The position numbers were made by a program, and so were the translations under genes. Shown here in pieces: positions 42,467 to 51,036 of a DNA stretch of 64,000 bases (position 1 is its first letter; each line of letters starts with the position of its first letter). The DNA is from an uncultured Alphaproteobacteria bacterium (lineage in GTDB: Bacteria; Pseudomonadota; Alphaproteobacteria; RF32; CAG-239). The stretch is taken from contig CAKQUE010000006.1 in NCBI GenBank assembly GCA_934277435.1, positions 7,747-71,746 on the forward strand. The letters are read 5' to 3'. Under the pieces are notes generated by a model that saw only the letters and a program-made list of their open reading frames with translations, was not told the DNA's origin and did not search any database.

Positions 42467-43909
42467 ATGGCCGAAGATAATGAAGATGTAAAAGCTGGTG
42501 TTGCTGAAAATCAAGAAACCAAAGCAGATGAAATAACAATTGAAAAAGATACCGATGTTGAAACAACAAATGATGAAAATGTTGTTGAAAGTATCAGTCA
42601 AATAAAACCTTTGGAGGAGAGCCAGCTAAGATATAAAACTCTTGAATTTTTGTTTAATACAGAAGAACACAAAAAGTGGCTTCAAGATAAATTGCGGGAA
42701 TTTTATGAAAAAGGAGAGCTGAACACTGACGGTGTTATCACCGGCGATGATGAAATTGGTAAAAAGATATATCAAGACTATATGGATGAACTGTGCGAAA
42801 GTCTAAAAAATAATTCCTTATCGCTAGATGCAGATAAAATAAACGATTCGTTGCAAGTTGTCTACAAAATGCTGGATATGCGTCTTTCTGGTGATGAAGA
42901 ATTAAATCAGCAAGACATCATTAAAGCAGCATATCGCCGAGTGTCAGAGATACCTCAGCTTCAAGAAACTTTTGAAGTTGTGAATATCGGATATAATATT
43001 TTTAATATGCTGAATCGTGTTTCTACCTCGTCTGGTATTGTATCACGGATAGAAGTGGAAAATAAAATTCAAAAGCTGGAAGATTTTCATAATGCCAATA
43101 TTGTTAATGATGATCAAATGGCAATGGGATATCACAACATAGCTATTTTATTTGAAAATATATCTGCACAAAAAAGGGATAGAATGGGTGACAATAATGA
43201 ACGTTTGGCTTCATATGATTATATGGGTAAAGCTTTGCGTTTGACCAGTAATCCTAATTTGATAAAAACTTGTTTTGAATATCTTCCGAATGAAATGAAC
43301 AAAAAAATGCTGTTTGTCCGCGAAGCTTGTGACAGAGTTTTGGCCGCCAATAAAAATGACGCATCAACTTTGCTTAAAATTCATACTTTATATGCTAAGT
43401 CATTGGTTAGCGAATTGAATAATGTTGGTTTTAAAATTAAAAACGAAGATGACTACTACAGTGAAGCGAGCTATCATTACTACGAAGCTCTTAAGTATGC
43501 ATCTACTAAAGATTCAAAGGCAAGAGTTTTACGTGGATTAATAAAATTACAGAAAAATCATCCAGAAAAAATGGTTAAAACAAAGATAATGTTGGCAGAA
43601 CAGTGTCTGGAAGGAAAAGCTAAAGTCAGAGAATTATTGAGACTGTCTGATGATGTTAAGCAAAAAGAACTTAAACCAATATTACTTGAAGGCGCTATTA
43701 ATGAGTTGATAGACAGCGATGGCATAAAAGCGCAAGAAAAGTCTTTGTTATTGAAAAACGTTATATCTAAACTGCGCCCATTGTATGGAGATAATAAAGA
43801 AAAACTGGATAATTTGGCTAATTTAGAAAAGAAATATTGTCTAAAACCAAAAGAAGTAGAACTGTTGATTACGAGGGTTTCTTCCAAAGGTGGCGATTAT
43901 TTCAAATAG
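42467..43909 (+). CDS. Uncharacterised helical-repeat protein
   Basis: A 480-residue acidic, soluble, all-helical protein of unknown family. The first 50 residues are Glu/Asp/Thr-rich and probably disordered. Patterns such as GYHNIAILFENISAQ, LASYDYMGKALRLT and ASYHYYEALKYAST look like TPR-type helix pairs. The start at 42467 is chosen because GGAGGAG lies seven bases upstream; a frame-compatible ATG 12 codons earlier lacks one. A TTGACA at 42390-42395 may be its -35. A terminator follows. Confidence 0.65.
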   Translation: MAEDNEDVKAGVAENQETKADEITIEKDTDVETTNDENVVESISQIKPLEESQLRYKTLEFLFNTEEHKKWLQDKLREFYEKGELNTDGVITGDDEIGKKIYQDYMDELCESLKNNSLSLDADKINDSLQVVYKMLDMRLSGDEELNQQDIIKAAYRRVSEIPQLQETFEVVNIGYNIFNMLNRVSTSSGIVSRIEVENKIQKLEDFHNANIVNDDQMAMGYHNIAILFENISAQKRDRMGDNNERLASYDYMGKALRLTSNPNLIKTCFEYLPNEMNKKMLFVREACDRVLAANKNDASTLLKIHTLYAKSLVSELNNVGFKIKNEDDYYSEASYHYYEALKYASTKDSKARVLRGLIKLQKNHPEKMVKTKIMLAEQCLEGKAKVRELLRLSDDVKQKELKPILLEGAINELIDSDGIKAQEKSLLLKNVISKLRPLYGDNKEKLDNLANLEKKYCLKPKEVELLITRVSSKGGDYFK

Positions 43910-43924
43910 AAATATAAAATTAAC

Positions 43925-43960
43925 AAATATTGCCGGCAAAATTAGTCGGCAATATTTTTT
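43925..43960 (+). terminator. Terminator after the helical-repeat gene
   Basis: 11-bp stem AAATATTGCCG (43925-43935) with CGGCAATATTT (43947-43957) and a T run. Confidence 0.85.
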
Positions 43961-43970
43961 TAGATTACAA

Positions 43971-44002
43971 AAAAATTAGGCAGAAGCTTCAAGCATTCTG
44001 CC
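43971..44002 (-). terminator. Terminator of hup
   Basis: On the minus strand GGCAGAA pairs with TTCTGCC (43979-44002), followed by TAATTTTTTT. It lies 30 bases after the hup stop. Confidence 0.8.
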
Positions 44003-44032
44003 AAAATTTTTCTACAGTAATGATTGTATCAA

Positions 44033-44308
44033 TTAGCTGTTAACGATGTCTTGCAAAGTTTTACCAGCTTTGAATTTAGCAACATTGCGTGCCGGAACTT
44101 TTACGGTTTCACGAGTACGAGGGTTGATAGCTGTTGTAGCTGCTCTTTTAGAAGTAGCGAATGTACCAAAGCCAACCAAACGAACATCATCGCCAGACTT
44201 CAAAGCGGCAGAAACAGAAGAAACGAAAGCATCCAAAGCTTTAGCAGAATCAGTTTTTGTTAAGCCGGAAGCAGCAGCAATGCTGTCAATCAATTCACTT
44301 TTATTCAT
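44033..44308 (-). CDS. hup: DNA-binding protein HU
   Basis: A 91-residue HU/IHF-family nucleoid protein that bends DNA as a dimer. It opens with MNKSELIDSIAAASGLTKTD, has the VRLVGFGTFATSKRAA turn and the DNA-grasping arm INPRTRETVKVPARNVAKFK. ATG at 44308 follows AGAGGAA; the longer in-frame extension is not used. A single hup-like gene is seen in the window. Confidence 0.96.
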   Translation of the reverse strand: MNKSELIDSIAAASGLTKTDSAKALDAFVSSVSAALKSGDDVRLVGFGTFATSKRAATTAINPRTRETVKVPARNVAKFKAGKTLQDIVNS

Positions 44309-44365
44309 TTTAGTATTCCTCTTTAAGGTTATAATTAAAGTTGAGAAATATTTCTCGTCTTTCAT

Positions 44366-44392
44366 CTAATAGGATTCAAATTAATTTGTCAA
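44366..44392 (-). promoter_or_regulatory. Possible hup promoter
   Basis: On the minus strand TTGACA (44392-44387) and TATTAG (44371-44366) are separated by 15 bases, shorter than ideal. It is the only good -35 in the gap. Confidence 0.35.
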
Positions 44393-44472
44393 ACAAAAAA
44401 TAGCGTCAAATCCCCAAAAATAATATATTTTGCGCCTAATTTAGCCAAATTGTGGGCTAAAAATATTCATAT

Positions 44473-44501
44473 TTGACAATAAAACCGATTTATTTTAGGA
44501 T
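44473..44501 (+). promoter_or_regulatory. Promoter of the MORN lipoprotein gene
   Basis: TTGACA (44473-44478), a 17-base spacer and TAGGAT (44496-44501). The predicted start lies about 20 bases before the ATG at 44527. Confidence 0.6.
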
Positions 44502-44526
44502 ATAAGCCGAAAAAGGAGAATTTTTG

Positions 44527-45051
44527 ATGAAATTTAGAATCTTGAGTTTGGCGTTAATTGGTCTTTTGAGCGCTTGCGGAGAATCGGGCAGCGACGAGAT
44601 TTATAATGAAAACAACACCAACGTGGTTGACGGCGTGGTTTATGATATTAATGAAAAGCCAATCAATGGAATTTATAAAACCTATTATCCTAACGGCAAT
44701 GTAAAAATGGAAGTAGAAAGTCAAAAAGGCAAGCCGGAAGGTCGGGGGCGTTTTTATGATGAAGACGGCAATATTTTGTATGAAGGCACGTTCAGAGATG
44801 GCAAAATAGATGGTAAAATGCTGAATTTTTATCCTGACGGTTCTGTGCATAATGAGGTAAATTACAATAAAGGAGTGCAAACCGGCATATCCAGAACTTA
44901 TAATGAAGATGGCAGCTTGGCTGTTGAAACAAAATTTGAAAACGGTAAGGCCGTGAGCGGCTATGCGATGATACAGGAGCATAAAATAGATTTGTCGCCT
45001 GAAGATTTGCAAGCACTATCTCAGCCTCAATCAGAACAGCCGCTGCAATAG
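44527..45051 (+). CDS. MORN-repeat lipoprotein
   Basis: A 174-residue lipoprotein: lipobox LLSAC, cysteine at residue 18. About five MORN-type repeats follow, each of the form Y.NG....(V/E), e.g. KTYYPNGNVKMEVE, RFYDEDGNILYEG, NFYPDGSVHNEVN and RTYNEDGSLAVET. These resemble YwqK-type antitoxin-like or surface MORN_2 proteins; function is unclear. AGGAG precedes the ATG. The tail is Gln/Pro-rich and the terminator overlaps the stop codon. Confidence 0.8.
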   Translation: MKFRILSLALIGLLSACGESGSDEIYNENNTNVVDGVVYDINEKPINGIYKTYYPNGNVKMEVESQKGKPEGRGRFYDEDGNILYEGTFRDGKIDGKMLNFYPDGSVHNEVNYNKGVQTGISRTYNEDGSLAVETKFENGKAVSGYAMIQEHKIDLSPEDLQALSQPQSEQPLQ

Positions 45052-45065
45052 CGGTTGTTTTTTTA
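45035..45065 (+). terminator. Terminator overlapping the MORN gene stop
   Basis: Stem AACAGCCGCT (45035-45044) with AGCGGTTGTT (45050-45059, one G-U pair) and a T run. The left arm is coding. Confidence 0.8.
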
Positions 45066-45371
45066 TAAATAAGTTCTATATAAATATATCAGATTGACGT
45101 ATTTAGAATTTTAATAAAAAACAACGAATCGGAATTTTATGTAAAATTATTATAAATCAAATGGTTATGTTATTCTACTTTAGAATCGTTTAAAATTATA
45201 TTGGCCGAAAATTAAGCGAAAAAAAAGATGAAAAAGGGCTTTTCTTAGTTTTTTTGTATAAATTTTGTTAAAAACTAAAAAAATGCTTAACAAGTTATTA
45301 ATTTTCTGTTAATAATGGTAGTAGAAATGTGTAAAAGAGTGAATTTGTTCAGAAAAGAACTGGAGGATATA
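45066..45371. other. AT-rich gap before the Cys-motif lipoprotein
   Basis: About 306 bases, very AT-rich, without a credible gene. It holds a weak hairpin plus T run near 45230-45255, two short inverted repeats (TTGTTAA/TTAACAA and TTATTAA/TTAATAA, 45266-45314) and three TTAA motifs with 11-base spacing. It presumably contains the promoter of the lipoprotein gene. Confidence 0.5.
45287..45312 (+). promoter_or_regulatory. Phased TTAA motifs (possible CtrA-type site)
   Basis: TTAA occurs at 45287, 45298 and 45309, giving two overlapping TTAA-N7-TTAA sites, the spacing recognised by the alphaproteobacterial cell-cycle regulator CtrA. The region is so AT-rich that chance is a serious alternative. 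Confidence 0.3.
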
Positions 45372-45881
45372 ATGAAAAATTTAACAAAATTGTTGGTTTT
45401 AGCCATGGTGGCAGGTTTGACTGCTTGTGCCAGCGACGAAGAACAGACAGGACGCAATTACCGTTATGTTGGCAATAACCATGACTGCGGCGAAGCTTTG
45501 GTACAGGATAAGCCGGAACCAGCTCCGGTTCGCCAATACCAACAACCGGCTCCAATGCCTGTTGCTCGTCCATGCGTAACTTGTCAGGCTGCAGCTCCTG
45601 TTGCTCCGGCTCCTCGTCCATGCAACACTTGTCAGCCAACAGAATATACTGTTAGAACACCGGTAAAAGTTGTTTATAAAAACACAACATATCACACAGT
45701 ATATGAACCTCGCACTTATGAAACAACTGCATATGAAACTCGTCCGTTTAATCGTGATGAAGCTTGCGCAACCGGCAACTGTGTAGACACTCAGGCTCCA
45801 GTTGTTACTCAACAGCCTGTTTTGCGGCAGCCAGCTGCAGCAGCCGCTGCTCCGGCAAAAGTTGAAGTATATGAAAAATAA
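45372..45881 (+). CDS. Small lipoprotein with CxxC repeats
   Basis: A 169-residue lipoprotein. Signal sequence LVLAMVAGLTAC carries the lipobox, with the cysteine at residue 18. The mature part is Pro/Ala/Gln-rich with two repeated motifs, PCVTCQ and PCNTCQ, and a further ACATGNC, so six cysteines could form disulfides or bind metal. GGAGG lies six bases before the ATG at 45372; upstream in-frame codons are less likely. A terminator follows. Function unknown; the composition suggests a surface or periplasmic structural role. Confidence 0.7.
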   Translation: MKNLTKLLVLAMVAGLTACASDEEQTGRNYRYVGNNHDCGEALVQDKPEPAPVRQYQQPAPMPVARPCVTCQAAAPVAPAPRPCNTCQPTEYTVRTPVKVVYKNTTYHTVYEPRTYETTAYETRPFNRDEACATGNCVDTQAPVVTQQPVLRQPAAAAAAPAKVEVYEK

Positions 45882-45900
45882 TTAGAATTTGTTTTTCTCT

Positions 45901-45937
45901 AGGCTCCGTGCGTTTGATGATGTACGGAGTTTTTTTG
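45901..45937 (+). terminator. Terminator after the Cys-motif lipoprotein
   Basis: CTCCGT pairs with ACGGAG across a 14-base loop, followed by seven T. Confidence 0.7.
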
Positions 45938-45978
45938 TGCATAAATCCACAATATGGTGTATTTTAAAAAATTTTAAC

Positions 45979-46006
45979 TTGACAAACTTTCTGAGTAGGG
46001 TAACAT
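45979..46006 (+). promoter_or_regulatory. Promoter of the autotransporter gene
   Basis: TTGACA (45979-45984), a 16-base spacer and TAACAT (46001-46006). The predicted start precedes the palindrome at 46029. Confidence 0.55.
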
Positions 46007-46028
46007 ATATTTTGCAAGTAAAGAGTGT

Positions 46029-46052
46029 ATATATTATTTGCAAATAATATAT
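46029..46052. repeat. 24-bp perfect palindrome in the autotransporter leader
   Basis: A perfect two-fold symmetric sequence centred on TGCA (arms 46029-46040 and 46041-46052), AT-only except for the central G and C. It lies about 20 bases after the predicted -10 and 83 bases before the ATG. It may be an operator for a dimeric regulator or a 5' stabilising hairpin. Confidence 0.7.
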
Positions 46053-46134
46053 GCGTTTGGGGTAGAAATATATTTTTAAATGAATATATCACCGTTTGCA
46101 TAAAAGACTAAATTTAAACAAAGAGAGGATACGT

Positions 46135-48501
46135 ATGAGGAAAAGTTTGTTATTGTCAACAGCGTTGGTGGCGGTTTTCGCAGCTACGCAGGCTAATGCC
46201 GTTATATATACTTGGAATGAAGACCAGGGAACCGTAAATATCTCGGACAAAATAAGTAGAGAGACTGGGTCTGATACCATTGTTTGGGTGCCGGGAAAAA
46301 TCTCTGTCGGCGCAAATTCCGTATTTTCAGGAAATAAAGCAGTAATCGGCGGCGCAGTAGCTATCAAGAAACTTGCAGGTGCATTAACTATTGGTGCTAA
46401 CACGCAGTTTTTGAACAATGAAGCAAAATACGATGGCGGTGCTGTCGGCAACTACGGCGGTGCCGTATTAACAAACAATGTTTTGTTTAAGGGTAATAAG
46501 GCGCAAACCGGAAGTTCTGATTTTCAAGCTATAGGCGGCGGTGCTATGTCTTTAGGTGTTGATGCTCAAACCGAAATTAATAACAGCATTTTTGAAAACA
46601 ACACTTCCGGTTATAGTGGCGGTGCCATTGCAATGCGTAAGACTTTGCAGCCGACCGAAGTTGCAGAAGGAAATAACAGAAATAAACTGAATATCACAAA
46701 TTCAAAATTTACTGGAAATAAAGCTCTTGGAACAGTTACAGATACATCTGATAGTTCTATTTTGTCATCCGGTAACGGCGGTGCCATTGCTAATAATTTT
46801 GCAACCACAACCGTAACAAATACGATTTTTGAAAATAATGAAGCCAAAAACTTTGGCGGTGCGGTTTTCAATATGATGTATGAAAAACTGGCGGCAGATT
46901 CTCAATCGCCTAAAGAATTTCACACTGATAAAGGTGGAATTATTGCTATTGCGGATTCAACGTTTACAAATAACGCTGCCGGTTCAGAAGGCGGTGCTTT
47001 GTATAATATGAAAAATGCGGCTATAAACTTTAGCGGCAATAACGTATTTTCCGGCAATACAGCTGGCGGTAAGGCAAATGATATTCACAATGAAGGCGCA
47101 ATCAATGTTGCCGGCGATTTGAGTTTGGACGGCGGCATAAGCGGCGATGGCACAATCACTTTTGCCAAAGGTTCTAATTTGTCGGTTAAAGTTAATAAAA
47201 CCGCAATCGCCAACAACGTTGTTAACAACGGCGCAAATTTGAATATGGTTTTCGACACAGGTTTTGAGGGCGAATATCAGCTTGTTACCGGCTCTTTGGA
47301 TAAAGAATTTGAAGGCTACAACAATAACGCTTTGTACAACATTGCGTCATCTAAAAACGGCACTTATCAGATTAGCAAAAAAACAGCTCAGGAAATTTCT
47401 GAAGCAGTGTCTGCAACACAAAACGAGGCTAATGTTATTGCCGCTTTAACCGCTCAAAGCGATACAGGCAATGCCAAGGCTAATATCATTGCAAATTCGG
47501 TTAACGACGCTTTGCAAAGCGGAAACGAAGCGGAAATTGCTGCCGCTAAAGAGGCCGCTTCGGCTTTGGCGCCAGATGTTGCTCCAGTTGTTTCACAAAC
47601 CGAAACTACGGTTGCAAATCAAATTTACGGCGCTATCGGCACACGTTTGAGCGGTGGAATCAATAACGCAAATCAAGGTGTTTCTTCTGGTGATATGCTG
47701 GACGATGCCGCGGTTTGGGTTCAAGGTTTGTATAACAAATCTAAACTGAACAACACCTCAAAAGCTTATGGCTATGACGCCGATACTTATGGTGCTGCGT
47801 TTGGTTTGGAAAAATATGTGACAAAAGCAACTAAACTCGGTGCCGGTTATGCTTATAACTCTACCGACATTGACGGTCACAATCGCGATACCGACGTTCA
47901 TACCAGCACTTTGTTTGCCTATGGCGAATATAAGCCAAACAACTGGTTTGTTAACGGTATTATGTCATATGGCTGGTCTGATTATAAAGAAAAGAAACAT
48001 TCAGTTGTTGATGTAAAGTCAAAGTATGATGTTGATACATTCGGTTTGCAAGCTATGACCGGTTATGATATCAATTTGCCGCAAGCATTCACATTGACAC
48101 CGGAAGCCGGCGTTCGCTACGCGCATGTTGATCAGGACGGTTACACCGATGACGCTGGTCAAAGCGTAAAGAGCCATAAAGGCAATATTTGGACAGGTGT
48201 TGCCGGTGCTAAATTGAGCAAAGCTTTTGCCGCCGACAATGGTATGATTTTCAAACCGGAATTGCGTTTGGCCGCAACATATGATTTGAAAAACGACAAA
48301 GGCAACACATTGGTAACCTTGGCCAATGGTACTTCATATTCTGTACAAGGTACGGCTTTGAAACGCTTTGGCGTTGAAGTCGGAGCCGGTGTAACTGCCG
48401 ATTTGAGCGATAATATCGAACTTTCTATGGGCTATGAGGGCCGCTTCCGCAGCCACTATCAAGACCATACAGGTTTGATTAACGCTAAATACAAATTCTA
48501 G
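46135..48501 (+). CDS. Autotransporter with Pmp-like passenger
   Basis: A 788-residue type V secreted protein. Signal peptide RKSLLLSTALVAVFAATQANA at the start, then a passenger (about 22-330) built of repeats combining FxxN and GGA(I/V/L), e.g. FENNTSGYSGGAIAM, FENNEAKNFGGAVF, FTNNAAGSEGGALY, as in chlamydial Pmp proteins and expected to fold as a beta-helix. A linker follows, then a C-terminal autotransporter barrel (about 520-788) ending in a terminal Phe. The ATG at 46135 follows GAGAGGA. It probably displays an adhesin on the surface. Confidence 0.9.
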   Translation: MRKSLLLSTALVAVFAATQANAVIYTWNEDQGTVNISDKISRETGSDTIVWVPGKISVGANSVFSGNKAVIGGAVAIKKLAGALTIGANTQFLNNEAKYDGGAVGNYGGAVLTNNVLFKGNKAQTGSSDFQAIGGGAMSLGVDAQTEINNSIFENNTSGYSGGAIAMRKTLQPTEVAEGNNRNKLNITNSKFTGNKALGTVTDTSDSSILSSGNGGAIANNFATTTVTNTIFENNEAKNFGGAVFNMMYEKLAADSQSPKEFHTDKGGIIAIADSTFTNNAAGSEGGALYNMKNAAINFSGNNVFSGNTAGGKANDIHNEGAINVAGDLSLDGGISGDGTITFAKGSNLSVKVNKTAIANNVVNNGANLNMVFDTGFEGEYQLVTGSLDKEFEGYNNNALYNIASSKNGTYQISKKTAQEISEAVSATQNEANVIAALTAQSDTGNAKANIIANSVNDALQSGNEAEIAAAKEAASALAPDVAPVVSQTETTVANQIYGAIGTRLSGGINNANQGVSSGDMLDDAAVWVQGLYNKSKLNNTSKAYGYDADTYGAAFGLEKYVTKATKLGAGYAYNSTDIDGHNRDTDVHTSTLFAYGEYKPNNWFVNGIMSYGWSDYKEKKHSVVDVKSKYDVDTFGLQAMTGYDINLPQAFTLTPEAGVRYAHVDQDGYTDDAGQSVKSHKGNIWTGVAGAKLSKAFAADNGMIFKPELRLAATYDLKNDKGNTLVTLANGTSYSVQGTALKRFGVEVGAGVTADLSDNIELSMGYEGRFRSHYQDHTGLINAKYKF

Positions 48502-48517
48502 TTTTTTACTTCTAAAT

Positions 48518-48555
48518 AATAAAACTCCACCAGCGTAAGCCGGTGGAGTTTTATT
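48518..48555. terminator. Bidirectional terminator after the autotransporter
   Basis: Perfect 14-bp stem AATAAAACTCCACC (48518-48531) with 48542-48555 and a 10-base loop, between convergent genes. Confidence 0.9.
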
Positions 48556-48557
48556 AA

Positions 48558-48938
48558 TCACTTTACGCCGCAAACCCAAGACAGATAAATAACGTCTTCC
48601 TCTTCAAGCTTGTTGAGCTTGAGGCCGCGAGCAGCCGCTTCCAGAAGATTTTTAGCCGGCTTTTTCACAAAGATTGAGTCGGACATTGTTTTCAGTGTGT
48701 TTTCAATAAACACAATCTGCTGTTTAACATTTGGCGTTTGCTTAAATGTTTTCAGAGTCTTAAGGTCATTTTCTAACATGCCTCGGATTTCAGATTTTTT
48801 ATCTGTTTTAAAGGCAATCAAATCAATTCTGTTACTCTCAGAATTTATTGTTCCGAGCCAAAAAAACGTGCACTTAGCAGGCAAATCTGGGTCACAAACC
48901 AATAACAGACTTGCAAGCATAAATTTATTATCGTTCAT
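48558..48938 (-). CDS. Uncharacterised small protein
   Basis: A 126-residue soluble protein without recognised domain. The N-terminal third looks beta-rich with FFWLGTINSESNRIDLIAF; the rest is helical (EIRGMLENDLKTLKTF). Three cysteines. No ribosome site is evident before the ATG. It converges on the autotransporter gene and shares its terminator. Confidence 0.5.
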   Translation of the reverse strand: MNDNKFMLASLLLVCDPDLPAKCTFFWLGTINSESNRIDLIAFKTDKKSEIRGMLENDLKTLKTFKQTPNVKQQIVFIENTLKTMSDSIFVKKPAKNLLEAAARGLKLNKLEEEDVIYLSWVCGVK

Positions 48939-49156
48939 AAAGCAAAATAGTTTACGGGGCGTTAGTCTTTAGATGTACGTTTGCCCAATGCGCACAAGAC
49001 ATAATATATATATAATAATTAATATTCACTTTAGATTTTAGCAGAAAATATTTTTTTGTCAATAAATAAAATAACCACAAGCTTCAAAACATAAACTTGC
49101 ACATTTATTAATTGTTTGATATTTTTAGAACAAACATTATTAAGGAGATTTTTGTG

Positions 49157-49759
49157 ATGATAAAACAAAACAAAATGGCAAAAGCTAAAACAACAAGCAA
49201 ACTGATAAGCTTTTTCAAAAATCCGCGTTTTTGCGTTGGCTTGCTGATAATAGCTATAGTTGGTGCCAGCGCGGCCTATTACAAAGTGTCACAAAATAAA
49301 AAACAAGCTGAGTTTGAACTTGGTTATGCCGGCGGTATGATATATCGTCAGGTTGAAGGCTATCAAGCCGCATGTCGTGAAAGTGGCTATGAGCTGAAAG
49401 TGTATCCGCAAAAATTTAAGGCAAAGTATGCAAATGAAATAAAAAAAATAGCTGATACAGCCAAAAAATATAATTATAGCCTTGGTGAGCTGTTTGCGTT
49501 TATTGAAAATAATTCGAACCTGAAAAGTAAATTGATAGCCGATATTAAAAGTGAAATGGATAATATGCGTAAACAAATTATTTTGGCGGCGTTGCAAGAA
49601 AAGGAAAATAATGAGGCTCTGGTTTGGAATGATGCTTATAATGATATTTTATCTTCAGAAGGACTTTGCCGCGATATGGACGAACACCCTGAAGATTATT
49701 TGAAAATATATCAGGAAACTTCATATCCAACGTTGAAATATATTGAGGACAGATTTTAA
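49157..49759 (+). CDS. Single-span membrane protein of unknown function
   Basis: A 200-residue protein with a basic N terminus, one membrane span (about 27-46: VGLLIIAIVGASAAYY) and a mostly helical, charged domain thought to be periplasmic. Patterns such as KYANEIKKIADTAKKYNYS and AFIENNSNLKSKLIAD indicate long helices. ATG at 49157 follows AAGGAG with GTG one codon earlier. A terminator follows. No family is recognised. Confidence 0.6.
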   Translation: MIKQNKMAKAKTTSKLISFFKNPRFCVGLLIIAIVGASAAYYKVSQNKKQAEFELGYAGGMIYRQVEGYQAACRESGYELKVYPQKFKAKYANEIKKIADTAKKYNYSLGELFAFIENNSNLKSKLIADIKSEMDNMRKQIILAALQEKENNEALVWNDAYNDILSSEGLCRDMDEHPEDYLKIYQETSYPTLKYIEDRF

Positions 49760-49763
49760 GCAC

Positions 49764-49798
49764 AAAAAAACTTCCGCGAGATTATCGGAAGTTTTTTT
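49764..49798. terminator. Bidirectional terminator
   Basis: Perfect 13-bp stem AAAAAAACTTCCG with CGGAAGTTTTTTT around a 9-base loop, between the single-span gene and the convergent ABC permease. Confidence 0.9.
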
Positions 49799-49806
49799 GT
49801 TACGGA

Positions 49807-51036
49807 TTATTCATAACGTAAAGCGTTTATCGGGTTCAACAGCGATGCTTTGTAGGCTGGGAAAAATCCGAACAGCAAACCGACAATGCCCGAAAAACTA
49901 AATGGCAAAATCACATAGAATGTTGCTAATTCCGCCGAAATAGAAGTCAGTTTCGGTAGAAGATAAACACCGGCGATACCAAATATAACCCCGATTAATC
50001 CTCCGAGCAGCGATAAAATCAACGCTTCCATCAAAAATTGCAGACGGATGTCCCAGCGTTTGGCGCCAATGGCCATACGAATACCTATTTCACGCGTGCG
50101 TTCGGTAACCGAAACCAGCATTATGTTCATAATACCGATACCACCGACTAGCAAAGAAATAGAGGCAATAGACCCCAGTAAAATAGTCATAATTTTGGTG
50201 GAGTTTTGCATCATTTCCATAAATTGCGTCAGGTTCATAATGGTAAAATCATCGTCTTTTGTCAAACCAAGATTATGGCGTTGGCGCAAAAGTGCGGTAA
50301 TTTCATCTTGCGATGTATAAGTGCTTTCTGCGTCGTATGCCTGCAACATAAGCATATTAACCATATTAGGAAATTCTGTTCCGGAAACTTTTTTTTGCAC
50401 GGTACTGAGTGGTAAATAAACCATATCATCTTGGTTTTGCCCCGGACCGCTTTGTCCGCGTGTGGTCAAAGCGCCGATAACCGTAAAAGGCAATCCCTTA
50501 ATACGAATAGTTTTGCCTAAAGGGTCAATATCGCCAAACAGCTCTTTAACAACAGTTTGACCAAGAATGGCGACTTTGTTTGCGTTCTTAACATCGGCGT
50601 CCGAAAAATCACGCCCATAAGCCAACTCCCATTCTTTTATTTCAAAATAGCGATTGTCGGTTCCCACAATATTGGTCGCCCAGTTTGTGTTGCCGTAAAC
50701 GATTTGTCCGCTGTCATTAACCACAGGCACGGCCAAACGGATAGCGGCTATTTTGTTTTGAATGGCGTCAGCGTCGCCGTTTTTGAGCGTAGGCTGCGAG
50801 CCGTGTCCCATACGCGCTCCGCCGGAAGTTGAGGAGCCTGAACGAATCATAATCAGATTTGTACCCATACTGCGCATTTCTTTTTGGATTGATAGCTGCG
50901 CACCATTGCCGATAGCCAGCATCACAATAACCGCAGCCACACCGATAATTATACCCAAGCTGGTCAAAACCGAACGCATTTTATTAGCGTGAATGGCGCG
51001 GATGGCAATTTTAAAAATAGTTTTTAACTCAATCAT
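49807..51036 (-). CDS. MacB-type ABC transporter permease
   Basis: A 409-residue FtsX/MacB permease: N-terminal span with ALRAIHANKMRS-like AIRAIHANKMRSVLTSLGII, a large periplasmic domain (about 50-280), and three C-terminal spans with VTERTREIGIRMAIGAKRWD. It ends NPINALRYE. In E. coli MacB the ATPase is fused to this part; here it is a separate gene overlapping by eight bases upstream. It probably moves macrolides, peptides or lipids out with the adjacent MacA-like adaptor. The outer-membrane partner (TolC) is not in the window. Confidence 0.88.
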   Translation of the reverse strand: MIELKTIFKIAIRAIHANKMRSVLTSLGIIIGVAAVIVMLAIGNGAQLSIQKEMRSMGTNLIMIRSGSSTSGGARMGHGSQPTLKNGDADAIQNKIAAIRLAVPVVNDSGQIVYGNTNWATNIVGTDNRYFEIKEWELAYGRDFSDADVKNANKVAILGQTVVKELFGDIDPLGKTIRIKGLPFTVIGALTTRGQSGPGQNQDDMVYLPLSTVQKKVSGTEFPNMVNMLMLQAYDAESTYTSQDEITALLRQRHNLGLTKDDDFTIMNLTQFMEMMQNSTKIMTILLGSIASISLLVGGIGIMNIMLVSVTERTREIGIRMAIGAKRWDIRLQFLMEALILSLLGGLIGVIFGIAGVYLLPKLTSISAELATFYVILPFSFSGIVGLLFGFFPAYKASLLNPINALRYE

